Assembly (NCBI RefSeq): GCF_019575955.1
Contig: NZ_CP080575.1
Span: 806,001-870,000 of the forward strand
Direction of reading: 5' to 3'
Length of the DNA stretch: 64,000 nt
Source of the DNA: Nesterenkonia pannonica
Lineage (GTDB): Bacteria > Actinomycetota > Actinomycetes > Actinomycetales > Micrococcaceae
Under the pieces are notes generated by a model. It searched no databases and had not been told where the DNA came from. It saw nothing but the letters and a program-made list of their open reading frames with translations. Shown here in pieces: positions 21,134 through 31,112 of the stretch. Each line of letters starts with the position of its first letter. The first letter of the stretch is position 1. The translations under genes were made by a program, and so were the position numbers.

Positions 21134-22642
21134 CAGAACAGGCCCTTCGGCGCGGGGACTGCTCGAGGATGCCGTCGGCGGCTGCGATGTTCAGCCCGTC
21201 CAGCTCCTCGGGGAGAGCTCGGGAGGCGCTGCACGGTGTCGAGGAAGCGGCGGATCTCGGCGTCGTCGATGACGCCGTAGGCCAGTGAGCGGAACTTCGC
21301 GATGTACTGCTCGCGCTCGAAGGGGCGCGCGCCCAGGGGTGCGCGTCTGCGACGGCGATCTCGTCGGTGATGGTGCGGCCGTCCGTGAGACGGATCTCCA
21401 CGGAGCCGCCGAAGGCCTTCTCCGCAATCTCCGCTGAGTGGTACCTGCGGGTCCACTCGGGGTCCTCCTCGGTGGTGACCTTCTGCCACAGCTCCACCGT
21501 GTCCGGTCGTCCTGCGCGCTCCGGGGCGTAGGAGTCGGCATGGTGCCACGTGCCGTCCTGCAGGGCGACGGTGAAGATGTAGGGGATGGAGTGGTCGAGG
21601 GTCTCGCGCGATGCTCCCGGGTCGTACTTCTGCGGGTCGTTCGCGCCGGAGCCGATGACGTAATGGGTGTGGTGGCTGGTACGGATCAGCACCGACTCCA
21701 CGTTCGCAGGGTCGGTCAGCTCAGGGTGCTGATGGTGCAGCTTCCGGGCGAGGTCGATCCAGGCCTGGGCCTGGTACTCGGCCGAGTGCTCTTTGGTGTA
21801 GGTGTCGAGGATGGCCCGCTTGGGCTCTCCGGGGCCGGGCAGGGGACCGTGTACTCGGCGTCGGGGCCGTCCAGGATCCAGGCGATCACTCCGTCCTCGC
21901 CCTCATAGATCGGGACGGGGAGGTCTGTCCCCGCATAGCCCGGTCGACTGCCTCGACCGCCATCTTGCCTGCGAAGGCGGGGGCGTGGGCCTTCCATGTG
22001 GAGATTTCGCCCTTGCGGGACTGGCGGGTGGCGGTGGTGGTGTGCAGCGCCTGCCCGACGGCTTGGAAGATCGTCTCCGTGTCCAGATCCAACAGGGTGC
22101 CGATGCCTGCAGCGGCCGAGGGGCCCAGGTGGGCCACGTGGTCGATCTTGTGCTTGTGCAGACAGATCGACTTCACCAGATCCACCTGGATCTCATAGCC
22201 GGTGGCCACTCCGCGCAGCAGGTCTGCCCCGGAGCGCCGGGTGTGCTGCGCGACGGCGAGGATCGCGGGGATGTTGTCGCCGGGGTGGGAGTAGTCCGCG
22301 GCGAGGAACGTGTCGTGGAAGTCCAGTTCGCGCACGGCGACTCCGTTGGCCCAGGCCGCCCATTCGGGAGGTCCTCTGGGAGGTGCCGAACACCGACGCG
22401 CCGCGTCCGTTGGCGGAGACCGGGTGGTCGAGGGCCTGGGCGCGGGCGGATGCCACGGGCGCTCGGGCCAGGGACGCCGCTGCCACGGAGGCGTTGTCGA
22501 TGATTCTGTTGATCACCATGTCTGCGACGTCGGCCTCCACGGGCACCTCGTCGCGGGCGACGCGGGCGATCTTGTGGGCCAGCTGGTCCTCACGGGGCAG
22601 GCTGTCCGTGCTGGGACGGACTCTCACGGTGTGCTCGATCAT
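21133..22642 (-). CDS. prpD: 2-methylcitrate dehydratase PrpD, several frame changes
   Basis: MmgE/PrpD family dehydratase. Recognisable blocks are [77 protein letters not shown] and a C-terminal [14 protein letters not shown] with [10 protein letters not shown]. The reading frame changes about six times (near 22370, 21930, 21840, 21340, 21215 and 21160). Every block is in the right order and the total length (about 500) is normal, so I read it as one damaged consensus rather than a decayed gene. Confidence 0.85.
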
Positions 22643-22679
22643 CGACGGGGGCGTCCTCTCATGGGCTGGGCTGATCCTT

Positions 22680-23300
22680 CTAGTTCCTGAGCGCGGAGAT
22701 GTAGGCGAGGCTCCGGCGCAGGTGCAGCGTGGTGGCCGCCTGGGCCATCTGCTCGTCGCCGGAGGCGACGGCCAGGCAGATCTCGCGGTGCTCAGCGGCT
22801 GACTGCGCAAGCCGCTGCGGCTGGTTCTTTGCCATGCGGCGCACACGGATGAGGTGCACCCGGAGGTTGGCGAGCATCGCACTGAGATACGGGTTCTGCG
22901 CCGCCTCGTCGATCGCCTGATCCATGCGGGATGCCAGCGTGTAGTGAGATTCCGCCTCAGCTGACTGCTGAGCGTGCTGGAACTCGTCTGCCAGGTGAAG
23001 GAACGCGTCAGGGGCGCCTCGTGCGGCGGCCAGGTAAGCGGCCTGAGTCTCCAGCGGGATGCGGGCTTCGAAGAGCAGGTCCACGTCCTCCAGCGAGATC
23101 TCGCTGACGACGGTTCCGCGCCCTGGCTGCTGTACGGCCAAGTAAGCAGCGATCAGACGAGCCAGAGCCTCTCGGATAGGGGTGCGAGACACGCCGAGGC
23201 GTTCGGACTGGCCCACCTCGCCCAGGACAGTCCCGGGTGCGAGGTGACCTTCGAGGATCTCCTCCTGCAGGGAAGTGTACGCCGCATCACTTGCTCGCAT
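22680..23300 (-). CDS. GntR-family regulator with FCD domain
   Basis: Winged-helix domain near the N-terminus (VSRTPIREALARL) followed by an all-helical FCD ligand domain rich in His and Asp. ATG 23300 is preferred over the upstream one because the extra 20 residues would be encoded by the operator itself. Twin GTATAC sites sit just upstream. It lies 38 bases before prpD in the same direction, so it probably controls the propionate genes in response to a methylcitrate-type metabolite. At 23142 GTAAGC makes Tyr of a probable Gly. Confidence 0.8.
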   Translation of the reverse strand: MRASDAAYTSLQEEILEGHLAPGTVLGEVGQSERLGVSRTPIREALARLIAAYLAVQQPGRGTVVSEISLEDVDLLFEARIPLETQAAYLAAARGAPDAFLHLADEFQHAQQSAEAESHYTLASRMDQAIDEAAQNPYLSAMLANLRVHLIRVRRMAKNQPQRLAQSAAEHREICLAVASGDEQMAQAATTLHLRRSLAYISALRN

Positions 23301-23308
23301 AGCCTCAC

Positions 23309-23392
23309 TGTATACATAAACAGGGCTCGGCGGAACCCAGGAGGGCGAATACTCCCGCATCGCGCCGGTTTCGCATCGTTTCTGTATACAGA
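23309..23392. promoter_or_regulatory. Two TGTATACA palindromes, FCD regulator operators
   Basis: TGTATACA occurs at 23309-23316 and, extended to TCTGTATACAGA, at 23381-23392. Centres are 74 bases apart. Both lie in the gap between the CstR gene end and the regulator start. This is the form expected for FCD-type GntR operators. Confidence 0.7.
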
Positions 23393-23400
23393 GAGGGTGC

Positions 23401-23679
23401 CTAAGAGAGGGAGAGGAAGAGCTTCTCCAGCTCCTCGACGGTCAGTCCGTCCTCGGACGCGGCGGCCGCCTCCGGGTCCGTGATGCAGAACTGCATCGCG
23501 GAGGAGACCACCACGAAGCCCGCACGGTCCAGAGCGGTGGACACTGCCGAGAGCTGCGTGACCACGTCACGGCACCCGTCGCCGCTCTCCACTGCGGAGA
23601 TGACGGAGTCGAGCTGCCCGCGGGCCCGCTTGAGCCGGTTGACGATGCGTCGCTGCGTCTCCGGATCTGCTTCTTTCAC
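23401..23679 (-). CDS. cstR: CsoR/CstR-family persulfide-sensing repressor
   Basis: All-helical DUF156 repressor of about 92 residues. The copper sensor CsoR needs a Cys, a His four residues before a second Cys. Here the two cysteines remain (GDGCRDV and MQFCITDP) but the His position is Ala, as in the persulfide sensor CstR, which closes a di- or trisulfide bridge between them. A GTG start at 23679 follows a strong purine-rich ribosome site and overlaps the TauE stop. It is the last gene of the sulfur operon and should repress it through the twin operators at 26592-26639. Confidence 0.85.
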   Translation of the reverse strand: MKEADPETQRRIVNRLKRARGQLDSVISAVESGDGCRDVVTQLSAVSTALDRAGFVVVSSAMQFCITDPEAAAASEDGLTVEELEKLFLSLS

Positions 23680-24532
23680 GCTGCCGCTCCTCCTTCTCCT
23701 ATTGCTCGTCGGCGTCCCCGGAGCATCAGTCCCGCGAGGAGAATGAGGACCGCTGCCGCAGCCCCCAGCCCCACGCTCAGAGGCAGCTCCTGGAGGAACA
23801 CCACGATGCCCATCGCGAGCACCAGGTACCCGAACGCCTTCTTCAGAGCCTTCTCCGGCACGTGCTTCACCAGCGCGGAGCCCACCAGTGCCCCGAGCAC
23901 GGTGATGCCGGTGATCATGAGCACCGGGACCCAGTCGATGCTCACTGTGGTCAGGTAGTAAGCCAGGCCGGTGAATGACTTCAGCGAGATAATGAGCAGC
24001 GAGGTCGCCACCGCGGTGGGCATGGAGAGCCCGCCGAGCAGAACGAGCGCAGGCACCACGAGGAATCCTCCGCCCGCGCCGACCATGCCGGTCACCGCCC
24101 CGACCACCAGTCCCTCCAGGAGGATCTTGACCAGCGGGAGCTTCTTCTGGGGCGCCCCGGACTGCTTGGCTCTGCGGTCGAGGATCATAGCCAGGGCGGT
24201 GGCGACCATCATGATGCCGAAGCCGACCATGAGCACCACGGCGGGAAGCTGGCTGCCCAGCAGGCCCCGCCGAAGGCGCCGACCATGGCTGCGGCCCCAA
24301 AGATGAACCCTGTTCTCCACTGCACGGTCCCGCGCCTCGCGTGGGCGATGACGCTGACCGCGGAGGTGACCCCGATGATGAACATCGAGGCGGCGATCGC
24401 CTCCTTGGCAGGCATCCCCGCTACGTAGGTCAGCAGCGGGACGGCCAGGATGGTGCCCCCGCCGCCGAGCAGGCCCAGGGAGAGCCCGATCCCGACGGCG
24501 AGGACCATCGCCAGAATGAGTCCGGTGGTCAT
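23676..24532 (-). CDS. TauE/SafE-family sulfite or sulfur anion exporter
   Basis: Eight-helix membrane protein with the repeated family loops GLLGGGGTILAVPLL and GMVGAGGGFLVVPALVLL. A frame change near 24265 splits the two halves. At 23958 GTAAGC gives Tyr for the Gly of the LAGYL segment. It lies between the rhodanese gene and the CstR gene, overlapping both, so it probably removes sulfite or thiosulfate made by the dioxygenase. Confidence 0.87.
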
Positions 24533-25148
24533 CGCTGCGCAGACTGCTGCGGGACCTTCACCTGCAGCGACTGGGGAATCTCGGCCAGCAGCTTCTCCAC
24601 TGTCGGGTCAGCTTCCACCTTGTTCCACGGCATCCTGTTCAGTGCCGCGGCCATAGCGCAGGAGTCGGTCAGAGCGGAGAAGGTCAGGTAGGCGCCGATC
24701 GCTCCGGCGAGATAGCCCACCTTGGGGAGATCAGCTTCCCGCCCACGAAGCCGGTGAGCACCAAGGACCCGGCGACCATGCGCACCTGCCGGTCCATGGC
24801 CCAGCGCTGCTGACCGCGGGGTGTGCTGGCTGTGCTGCGACTCCATGGCGACGACGCCGCCGTCGAGGACCCGTGCGGTGTCCACTCCTGCGGCACGCAG
24901 GTGCTGCAGGGCCTGGTTGGCGCGGTTTCCTGTCTGGCAGATCAGCACGATGTCTCCGGTGAACTGTTCGGCCAGGGTCTCCCTGTTCTTCTGGAGCAGG
25001 TCCAGCGGAACGTTGTGGGATCCGGGGACCCGCAGCGACTCGTGCTCCGCCGGGGTGCGGGCGTCGACCAGCAGAGGGGCTGCTGAGACTGGAGCTTCTC
25101 AGCCAGCTCTGCGGGGCTCATGGGTGCGGCGGGAGAGGATGCGGGCAT
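24529..25148 (-). CDS. Rhodanese with C-terminal DUF2892 membrane domain (YgaP-like)
   Basis: Cytoplasmic rhodanese domain with the active-site CQTGNRA, followed by two transmembrane helices of the DUF2892 type (MVAGSLVLTGFVGGKL then LAGAIGAYLTFSALTDSCAM). Breaks lie near 25080, 24830 and 24735. It transfers sulfane sulfur between small thiols and the dioxygenase of the same operon. MPASS at 25148 is taken as start; ATG 25175 is possible. Confidence 0.82.
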
Positions 25149-25204
25149 AGAGGTGCTTTCCTTTCGGGATGACATGTCAGTTGGACTGCTTCCACTCGGT
25201 CCAG

Positions 25205-26559
25205 CTAAGCGTAGCTGCCGACGAGTTCGCGGACGTCGTGGCCTTCGCGCCTCAGCGCGCTCGCCGCCACCGAGTTCCGGGTCCCGGACTGGCAGTAGGT
25301 GACGATCGGACCGCTGGTGGGCAGCTGGTCCTGGTGCCAGAGGACCCGTCCGGCGCTGAGCTGCTCAGACCCTGGAATGTGGCCTTCTGCGTGCTCGGAC
25401 TTGTTGCGCACGTCCAGCAGCAGGGCGGGCTCGAAGTTCTCGAGCTCGGCGGGGGTGATGGTCGAAGGCTGGGTCCTCTGCAGGCCCTCGAGGCTGGTGA
25501 TGTAGCCCTTGACCCGGTCGATGCCGACGCGCATGAGGTGCTCGCGCAGGAGTCCGCCTGCTCGCCGTCTTCGGCGAGAAGGATGAGGGACGGGTCTCGC
25601 GCTCGGGGTCGTAGGCCCAGGCGCCGAAGCTTGCGGTCTTGCCTCCGGCGGGGATGTTGAGGGCTCCACGGGGTGCCGTGCTTGACCTCATCCTGGCTGC
25701 GGGTGTCCACGAAGATCGCGCGTGACTCTTCGAGGGCGCTGCGGACCTGGTCAGCCGTCATCTCCACGAGGGGCCCTGGGGCCGAGCACGTGGGGCCGTC
25801 CTTGTTCTCCCGCTTCATGCGTCCGAAGTAGGCGTGGGCGTCGGGCTGGCCGTCGAGGAGCTCGTCGATGAAGCCCTGCTCGTCCTCGTCAGCGACGTAC
25901 TGAGCCCACCATGCATTCTCGCGCTCGTACCCGACGGTGGTGGAGGGCAGGGCGCCGAGGGCTTGCCGCAGGCGCTGCCGGATCCGTGGCCCGGGTGGAC
26001 CATGACGTGGTCGGGCAGCGTGATGAACTCGTTCTTCAGGCTGCGGAACAGCTGCTGCGCACCCTCGAAGCGGGTGTCCTGTCCGCCTGCGGCCTCATCG
26101 AGGAGGTCCGGTTACCGAGGTCTCCCGCGAAGACGAAGTCCCCGGAGATCATGTAGCCGGGGTCGTCGCTGAATGCGCCGTCGGTCACGAGGAAGACCAG
26201 GTGCTCCGGCGTGTGGCCCGGGTGTGGCGGGCTTCGATGCGGATGCTGCCGATCGAGACGGCGTCGCCGTGCTTGAGCCGGTTGGCGTCGAAGCCGTACT
26301 GCCAGTCCTCACCGCCCTCACCGGAGACGTATGCCTCGGCGCCGGTCGCGGCGGCGAGCTCGCGGGTGCCGGAGAGGTAGTCGGCGTGGATGTGGGTCTC
26401 GGCCACCGCGGTGATGCGCATGCCGTGCCGGGCGGCGAGGTCGAAGTAGTCGCTGAGGTCGCGGCGGGCGTCGATGACGACAGCTTCGCCCTTGGTCTGG
26501 CAGCCGATGAAGTAGCTCGCCTGGGCCAGGTCTTCGTCGTAGATGCGTTCCAGAAGCAT
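25205..26559 (-). CDS. cstB: MBL-fold persulfide dioxygenase with rhodanese domains (CstB-like)
   Basis: The N-terminal metallo-beta-lactamase domain has the iron-binding [10 protein letters not shown] and [10 protein letters not shown] motifs of ETHE1-type persulfide dioxygenases. A first rhodanese domain without an obvious active Cys follows, then a second with the active-site loop [10 protein letters not shown]. This is the CstB architecture that turns persulfides into thiosulfate. Breaks lie near 26220, 26115, 25975, 25675 and 25560. It is first in the operon, directly behind the two operators. Confidence 0.85.
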
Positions 26560-26591
26560 GGGACAGTTCCCTCTCCGTAGACATTTCTTGG

Positions 26592-26639
26592 ATACCCTAG
26601 GGGTATGCAGGTGAGTATTGCATATACCCTAGGGGTATA
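26592..26639 (-). promoter_or_regulatory. Twin CstR operators
   Basis: The 15-base palindrome ATACCCTAGGGGTAT occurs twice, at 26592-26606 and 26624-26638; the second extends to a 17-base palindrome. Centres are 32 bases apart, about three helical turns. This matches the AT-flanked, C/G-rich operator shape known for CsoR/CstR proteins. They lie 30-80 bases upstream of the dioxygenase gene, so they should control the whole operon. Confidence 0.88.
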
Positions 26640-26746
26640 AAAGAAAGGGTGCTTCTGGAGGATCCTGAAGACTGATGATGGAGCGCCGGTGAGCCGTGCG
26701 GAAGCGTACGGCAATGATCAGCGGGAGAGCTGGGTCCTCCGGGTGC

Positions 26747-28532
26747 TCAGCGGACCACTTCGCGCAGTGAGGAGTCGACGCGGCGCGTCCAGCCCCGGGA
26801 GTCCAGGTGCTCCAGCAGGGGGAACAGCCACCCGGCGGGTGGTGCCGAGCGCCTTCCGTGCGGCGCTGAGGGTGAAGGGCTGCTCCAGCGCCGCAAGCTC
26901 CCGCATCGCGCGGGCGGGTGCACTGGGCAGCAGCACCAGGCCTTCGGCCAGGCGCACGAGCCGTCCACGGCTTTCGGCGGCGGCCAGCTCACGTTCGCCG
27001 AGGCCGAGCTCTGAGAGCCTGTGAGCCTCGGGCGCATGGAAAGGGCTGCGGCTGAGGTCCTGCTCCAGAGCGGCGATCGACGCCTCGGCCGGGCCCAGGC
27101 CCCGCTCGGCCCCGCTTACCGTGATGCGCCCGGCTGACTGGTGGAGCCCAGCCTCCTCCACGAGGGGGCCAGCACTTTGGGCTCGGGCAGGTCCAGCAGG
27201 TCGGCGGCAGCGCCTTGGGACAGGCCCTCCGAGAGCGGGTCCCGGCGCATGTGCTGCTCCACCGCCGCCCGGAGCGTCTCGCTCCAGCGGGCCGCCTGAG
27301 CCGCCTCCACGAGCCAGCCGTCGAGGCGGCGGACCTGCTCCGGCAGATCCTCCGGCACCTCCACGCCGATGCGGCGCAGCGCCTCGGACCGGACTGCTCC
27401 GCGGCGGCGCACTTCACCGATGAGGTCGCCCTCGGGTGACGTCTGTGCCAGGGCGTCCGCTCGGCGTGCTCCCTCACCCCGCCGTTTCAGCGAGGGCGGG
27501 TCCGGGTCCAGCACGAGCGCACCTGCCAGCACGGTGCGCCTGCCGGAGGTGCGCAGCAGCACACGATCGCCGATCTGCAGGGGCAGCGGCCTGTCGAGGG
27601 AGAGCCGGGCATGCGCGTCGTCGAAGGGACGGCACCTCGCGGCCGTCGCAGCTGTGCCCACGTGGACGGTGACGCTCTGCGGAGTGTGGGAGAAGTCGTC
27701 GCCGCTGGTGTGCCGCACATCGATCGTGTCGGTGAGGTGCCAGTCGCCTGGGGTGAGCAGCACATCGCCGCGACCTGTGCGCTCCGCGTCGACCCCTCGG
27801 AGGCTGACGGCCGCCCGCTGGGCGGCTGCCAGGAGTCCACGTCGGAGCCGTGGGCCTGCAGGCCGCGCACCACGACCGTCTCGTCGACCTGCTCGCCGAC
27901 CAGCCGCAGCCGCTGTTCGCGATGGAGCCACTGGCGGCGAGCGTGCCGGTCACGACGGTGCCGGCCCCGGCGACGCTGAAGGCTCGATCCACCCAGGTGC
28001 GCACCGGGCCGTCGGCCGCGGGCGGCCGGGCTGCGGCGAGCACGCTGTCGAGGGCGGTGCGCAGCTCGTCGAGCCCTGCACCGGTGGCGGCGGAGACCAC
28101 GACGGCTTAGCGCCGATGCCAGGCCGGTGGAGGAGAGCTCCTCGCGCGCCTGCTCCAGCACGTGCTGTGCGCGGTCGGGGGCACGGTCGGCGCGGGTGAT
28201 GACGATCAGGCCGGTGTCGATGCCCAGGGCTGCGACGGCATCGCGGTGGTCGCTGGACTGCGGCTGCCAACCCTCGTCGGCGGCGACGACGAAGCACACC
28301 ATGGGGCCGGGCCGAGCCCGGAGAGCATGTTTCCCAGGAAGCGCTCATGCCCGGGTACGTCGACGAATGAGACGACGCGCCCCGAGGGCAGGGCGGTGGC
28401 CGCGAAGCCCAGATCGATCGTCAGCCCCCGACGGTGCTCCTCGTCCCACCGGTCAGGCTCGGTTCCGGTGAGGGCGCGCACCAAGGTCGACTTCCCGTGG
28501 TCGACGTGCCCTGCGGTCGCCATGACGAACAT
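26747..28532 (-). CDS. selB: Selenocysteine-specific elongation factor SelB
   Basis: Brings Sec-tRNA to the ribosome at UGA codons with a SECIS hairpin. GTPase motifs are AGHVDHGKSTL at the start, DVPGHERF and a later ITRAD. Domains 2-3 follow, then the C-terminal winged helices that bind SECIS RNA, ending LLEHLDSRGWTRR. Frame changes are near 28310, 28107 (GCTTAGC error), 27895, 27825, 27165 and 26815. About 590 residues after joining. It starts two bases after the selA stop. Confidence 0.9.
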
Positions 28533-28534
28533 GC

Positions 28535-29866
28535 TCAGGCATCACTCCCGCGTGCTGAGGAGAGCTCCTCCAGTGCCCAGCGGGCTGCTTCCAGGACGGT
28601 GGGATCGTCGCCCGGGGCACGCAGCGCAGGTCGATGAGGCACGTCTTGTCGTGGGTGCGGGCGAGGACGGGCGGCTCGTGCCGGCGCAGCAGCGATGCGG
28701 CCGCCTGGGGCAGCTGCACCGCCCACCCGGGCAGCGGAAATTCTGGGGCGCCGCCGCCTCCCACGCGGCCGTCATGGGGCACAGTGCGCGCATCCAGAGA
28801 CTCGGCCATGCCCTCGGTGCGCCGGCGCAGCTCCTCGGGGTCTGTCTGCAGAGCGTCGCTGACCGGAGTCCTCCCTCCGTTGAGGGTGGCCTCCATCGCG
28901 GCAAGGGTGAGCTTGTCGGTGCGCATCGCCCGCGCCATCGGGTGTGCGGAGAGCTGCGAGATGACGGCCGAGGAGCCCAGCAGCAGGTAAGCCTGCGGGC
29001 CGCCGAGCAGCTTGTCCCCGCTGGCGATGACGAGGTCTGCGCCGTCGGAGAGGGTGGTGCTGAGGTCGGGCTCCTCCGGCAGAGCGGGCTCATGGCTGAG
29101 CAGCCCGCTGCCGATGTCGGCGACCAGCGGAAGCCCGTGGTGCTTGGAGAGCTCGCTCAGCTCGGCCACCGACGCTCCGGCGGTGAACCCGCTGATGCGG
29201 TAGTTGCTCGGGTGGACCTTCAGCACGCAGGCCCGGGTGCCTTCGGGTATCCGGTCCAGGGCCCGGGCATAGTCGGTGATGTGGGTCCGGTTGGTGGTGC
29301 CCACCTCGAGCAGCTGCGCCCCGGCGGACTCGATGAGCTCGGGCAGGCGGAAGCTTACCCGATCTCCACCAGCTCGCCTCTGCTGATGACGACGATGCCG
29401 CGGCCCACCAGTGCGGCGCAGGCAAGGGCGAGGGCGGCGGCCCTGTTGTTGACGATCAGCGCGTCCTCAGCCGGAGGGCAGGCGGCGAGCAGAGCGCTGC
29501 GGGCGGAGGCACCGCGTCGGGAGCGGCGGCCCGTCTCCAGGTCCATCTCCACGTCGACGTAGCCGGACGCGTCGACGATGGCGTCGCGCGCCGCGGCAGA
29601 CAGCGGCGCTCGTCCGAGATTGGTATGGACCACCACGCCGGTGGCGTTGATGACCGGCCGCATGGAGGAGGGGCGGGCGCTGTCCAGGCGGGCAAGAACT
29701 TCCGCCTCGACCTGGCCCGGGGCAGCTCACCGCGGCGGGCGCGCTCCTGGGCGCGGTGAATGGTCTGGTCGATCACATGCTGGCTGAGGGCGGCGCTGCG
29801 CACGCGCGGGTGGGCCAGGAGCGCGGCAGTCGAGGGAATGAAGCGTCGGGGATCGTCTCCGACCAT
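28535..29866 (-). CDS. selA: L-seryl-tRNA(Sec) selenium transferase
   Basis: PLP enzyme converting Ser-tRNA to Sec-tRNA. Visible are NATGVVVHTNLGRAPLS, NNRAAALALA, EVGTTNRTHITDY, DIGSGLL and the PLP lysine in ASGDKLLGGPQ. At 28987 the next Gly is Tyr (coding GCTTAC). Breaks lie near 29715, 29355 and 28610. It follows the tRNA-Sec gene by 24 bases and overlaps nothing, so selC, selA and selB are probably one transcript. Confidence 0.92.
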
Positions 29867-29890
29867 GTCGTGCCTCCCTCCTGCCGGTGG

Positions 29891-29985
29891 TGGCGGAGGT
29901 GGACGGGAATCGAACCCGCCAGACCGAGGTACTCGGTCTCAACGGTTTTGAAGACCGTGGAGCCCACCAGGACTCATACACCTCC
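29891..29985 (-). tRNA. selC: tRNA-Sec (anticodon UCA)
   Basis: A 95-base tRNA with the long extra arm of selenocysteine tRNA. The acceptor begins GGAGGTG and ends CACCTCC followed by GCCA. The anticodon loop is CTTCAAA between ACGGT and ACCGT, with TCA at 29951-29949. The extra arm GAGACCGAG...CTCGGTCT pairs perfectly, and the T arm holds GGTTCGATTCC. CCA appears encoded. Confidence 0.95.
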
Positions 29986-30095
29986 GCAAGCAACTTACCA
30001 CGGCGCTGGGGACACGCATCTCCAGGTCAGAGGCGGACGCAGCCTCCACGGCCCCAGGCTGTGACCCGGGTCTCCGCCGCTCCTATACTCGCCCC

Positions 30096-31099
30096 ATGTC
30101 TTCACACTCGGCAACCCGTCTGACCACCTACGCCCACGGCGGAGGGTGCGCCTGCAAGATTCCGCCGGGGAGCTTGAGAAGGTGCTGAGCGGCCTGCCCT
30201 CCCCGCACCACGACGAAGTCCTGGTGGGTCTCAACAACGGGGACGACGCTGCAGCGGTGCGGCTCGACGGTGACACCGCGCTGCTCTCCACTGCTGACTT
30301 CTTCACCCCAGTGGTCGACGATGCCTACGACTGGGGCCGGATCGCGGCCGCGAACGCCCTCTCAGACATCTACGCCATGGGCGGCACTCCGAAGGTGGCG
30401 ATCAACCTGGTGGGGTGGCCGCGGAGACGCTGCCGATGGAGCTGCTCGCCGAGGTGCTGCGCGGCGGTCTCGCCGTGGCCGAGCAGGCCGGCTGTCCGCT
30501 GATCGGCGGGCACACCGTCGATGATCCGGAGCCGAAGTACGGACTGTCGGTGACGGGCATCGCGCTTACTGACCAGCTGCTGCGCAATGATGCCGCCGAG
30601 CCGGGCATGCCGCTGACGCTCACCAAGCCGCTGGGCCTGGGGCTGCTGAACAACCGGCACAAGGCGACCGCCGAGGTCTTCCCGAGGCGGTCGAGACGAT
30701 GGCCTCCTGAACCGGGACGCCGCCGAGGCTGTCGTGGCCGCTTACCTGAGGGCGGCCACCGATGTGACCGGCTTCGGGCTTCTGGGCCACCTGTTCAAGA
30801 TGTGCCGCGCCTCAGGAGTGGGCGCGCAGCTCGATGTGCAGGCCGTTCCCATGCTGGAGGGCGCTGCGGAGGCCCTCCGGGACGGCTACGTCTCGGGCGG
30901 CACGCGCCGGAATCTGGACTGGGTCCGAGACCATCTCAGTGCGGGGCCCGGCATCGGTGAGGACGATCTGCTGAAGCTCGCCGACGCTCAGACATCCGGA
31001 GGGCTGCTGGTGGTCGGCGAGGTGCCGGGCTACCCCGTCATCGGACACACGGTGCCGAGCGGTCCGGATGGCCGCGCCGGAGGGATCAGCCTCCGCTGA
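30096..31099 (+). CDS. selD: Selenide, water dikinase
   Basis: Makes selenophosphate for SelA. The N-terminal catalytic loop is GGGCACKIPPGE, so this SelD uses Cys and is not itself a selenoprotein. Later motifs are LVGLNNGDDAA, TADFFTPVVDD and SDIYAMGGTP. The ATG at 30096 is used. Breaks at about 30165, 30415 and 30690. It is divergent from selC-selA-selB, with a 110-base promoter gap. It converges on the nrfD gene with 13 bases between stops. Confidence 0.92.
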
Positions 31100-31112
31100 T
31101 CCCGGCCGGTGC

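Noticed and set aside
21133..22642. prpD as a pseudogene because of six frame changes
   Set aside because: The pattern is the same as in essential genes such as mtrA and mnmA; blocks are complete and ordered, so errors in the sequence are more likely.
23401..23679. Copper-responsive CsoR
   Set aside because: The metal-binding His is missing and the operon holds persulfide enzymes, not copper export genes.
28162..29562. Long plus-strand frame antisense to selA and selB
   Set aside because: The minus strand encodes clear SelA and SelB motifs; the plus-strand product has no recognisable domain.
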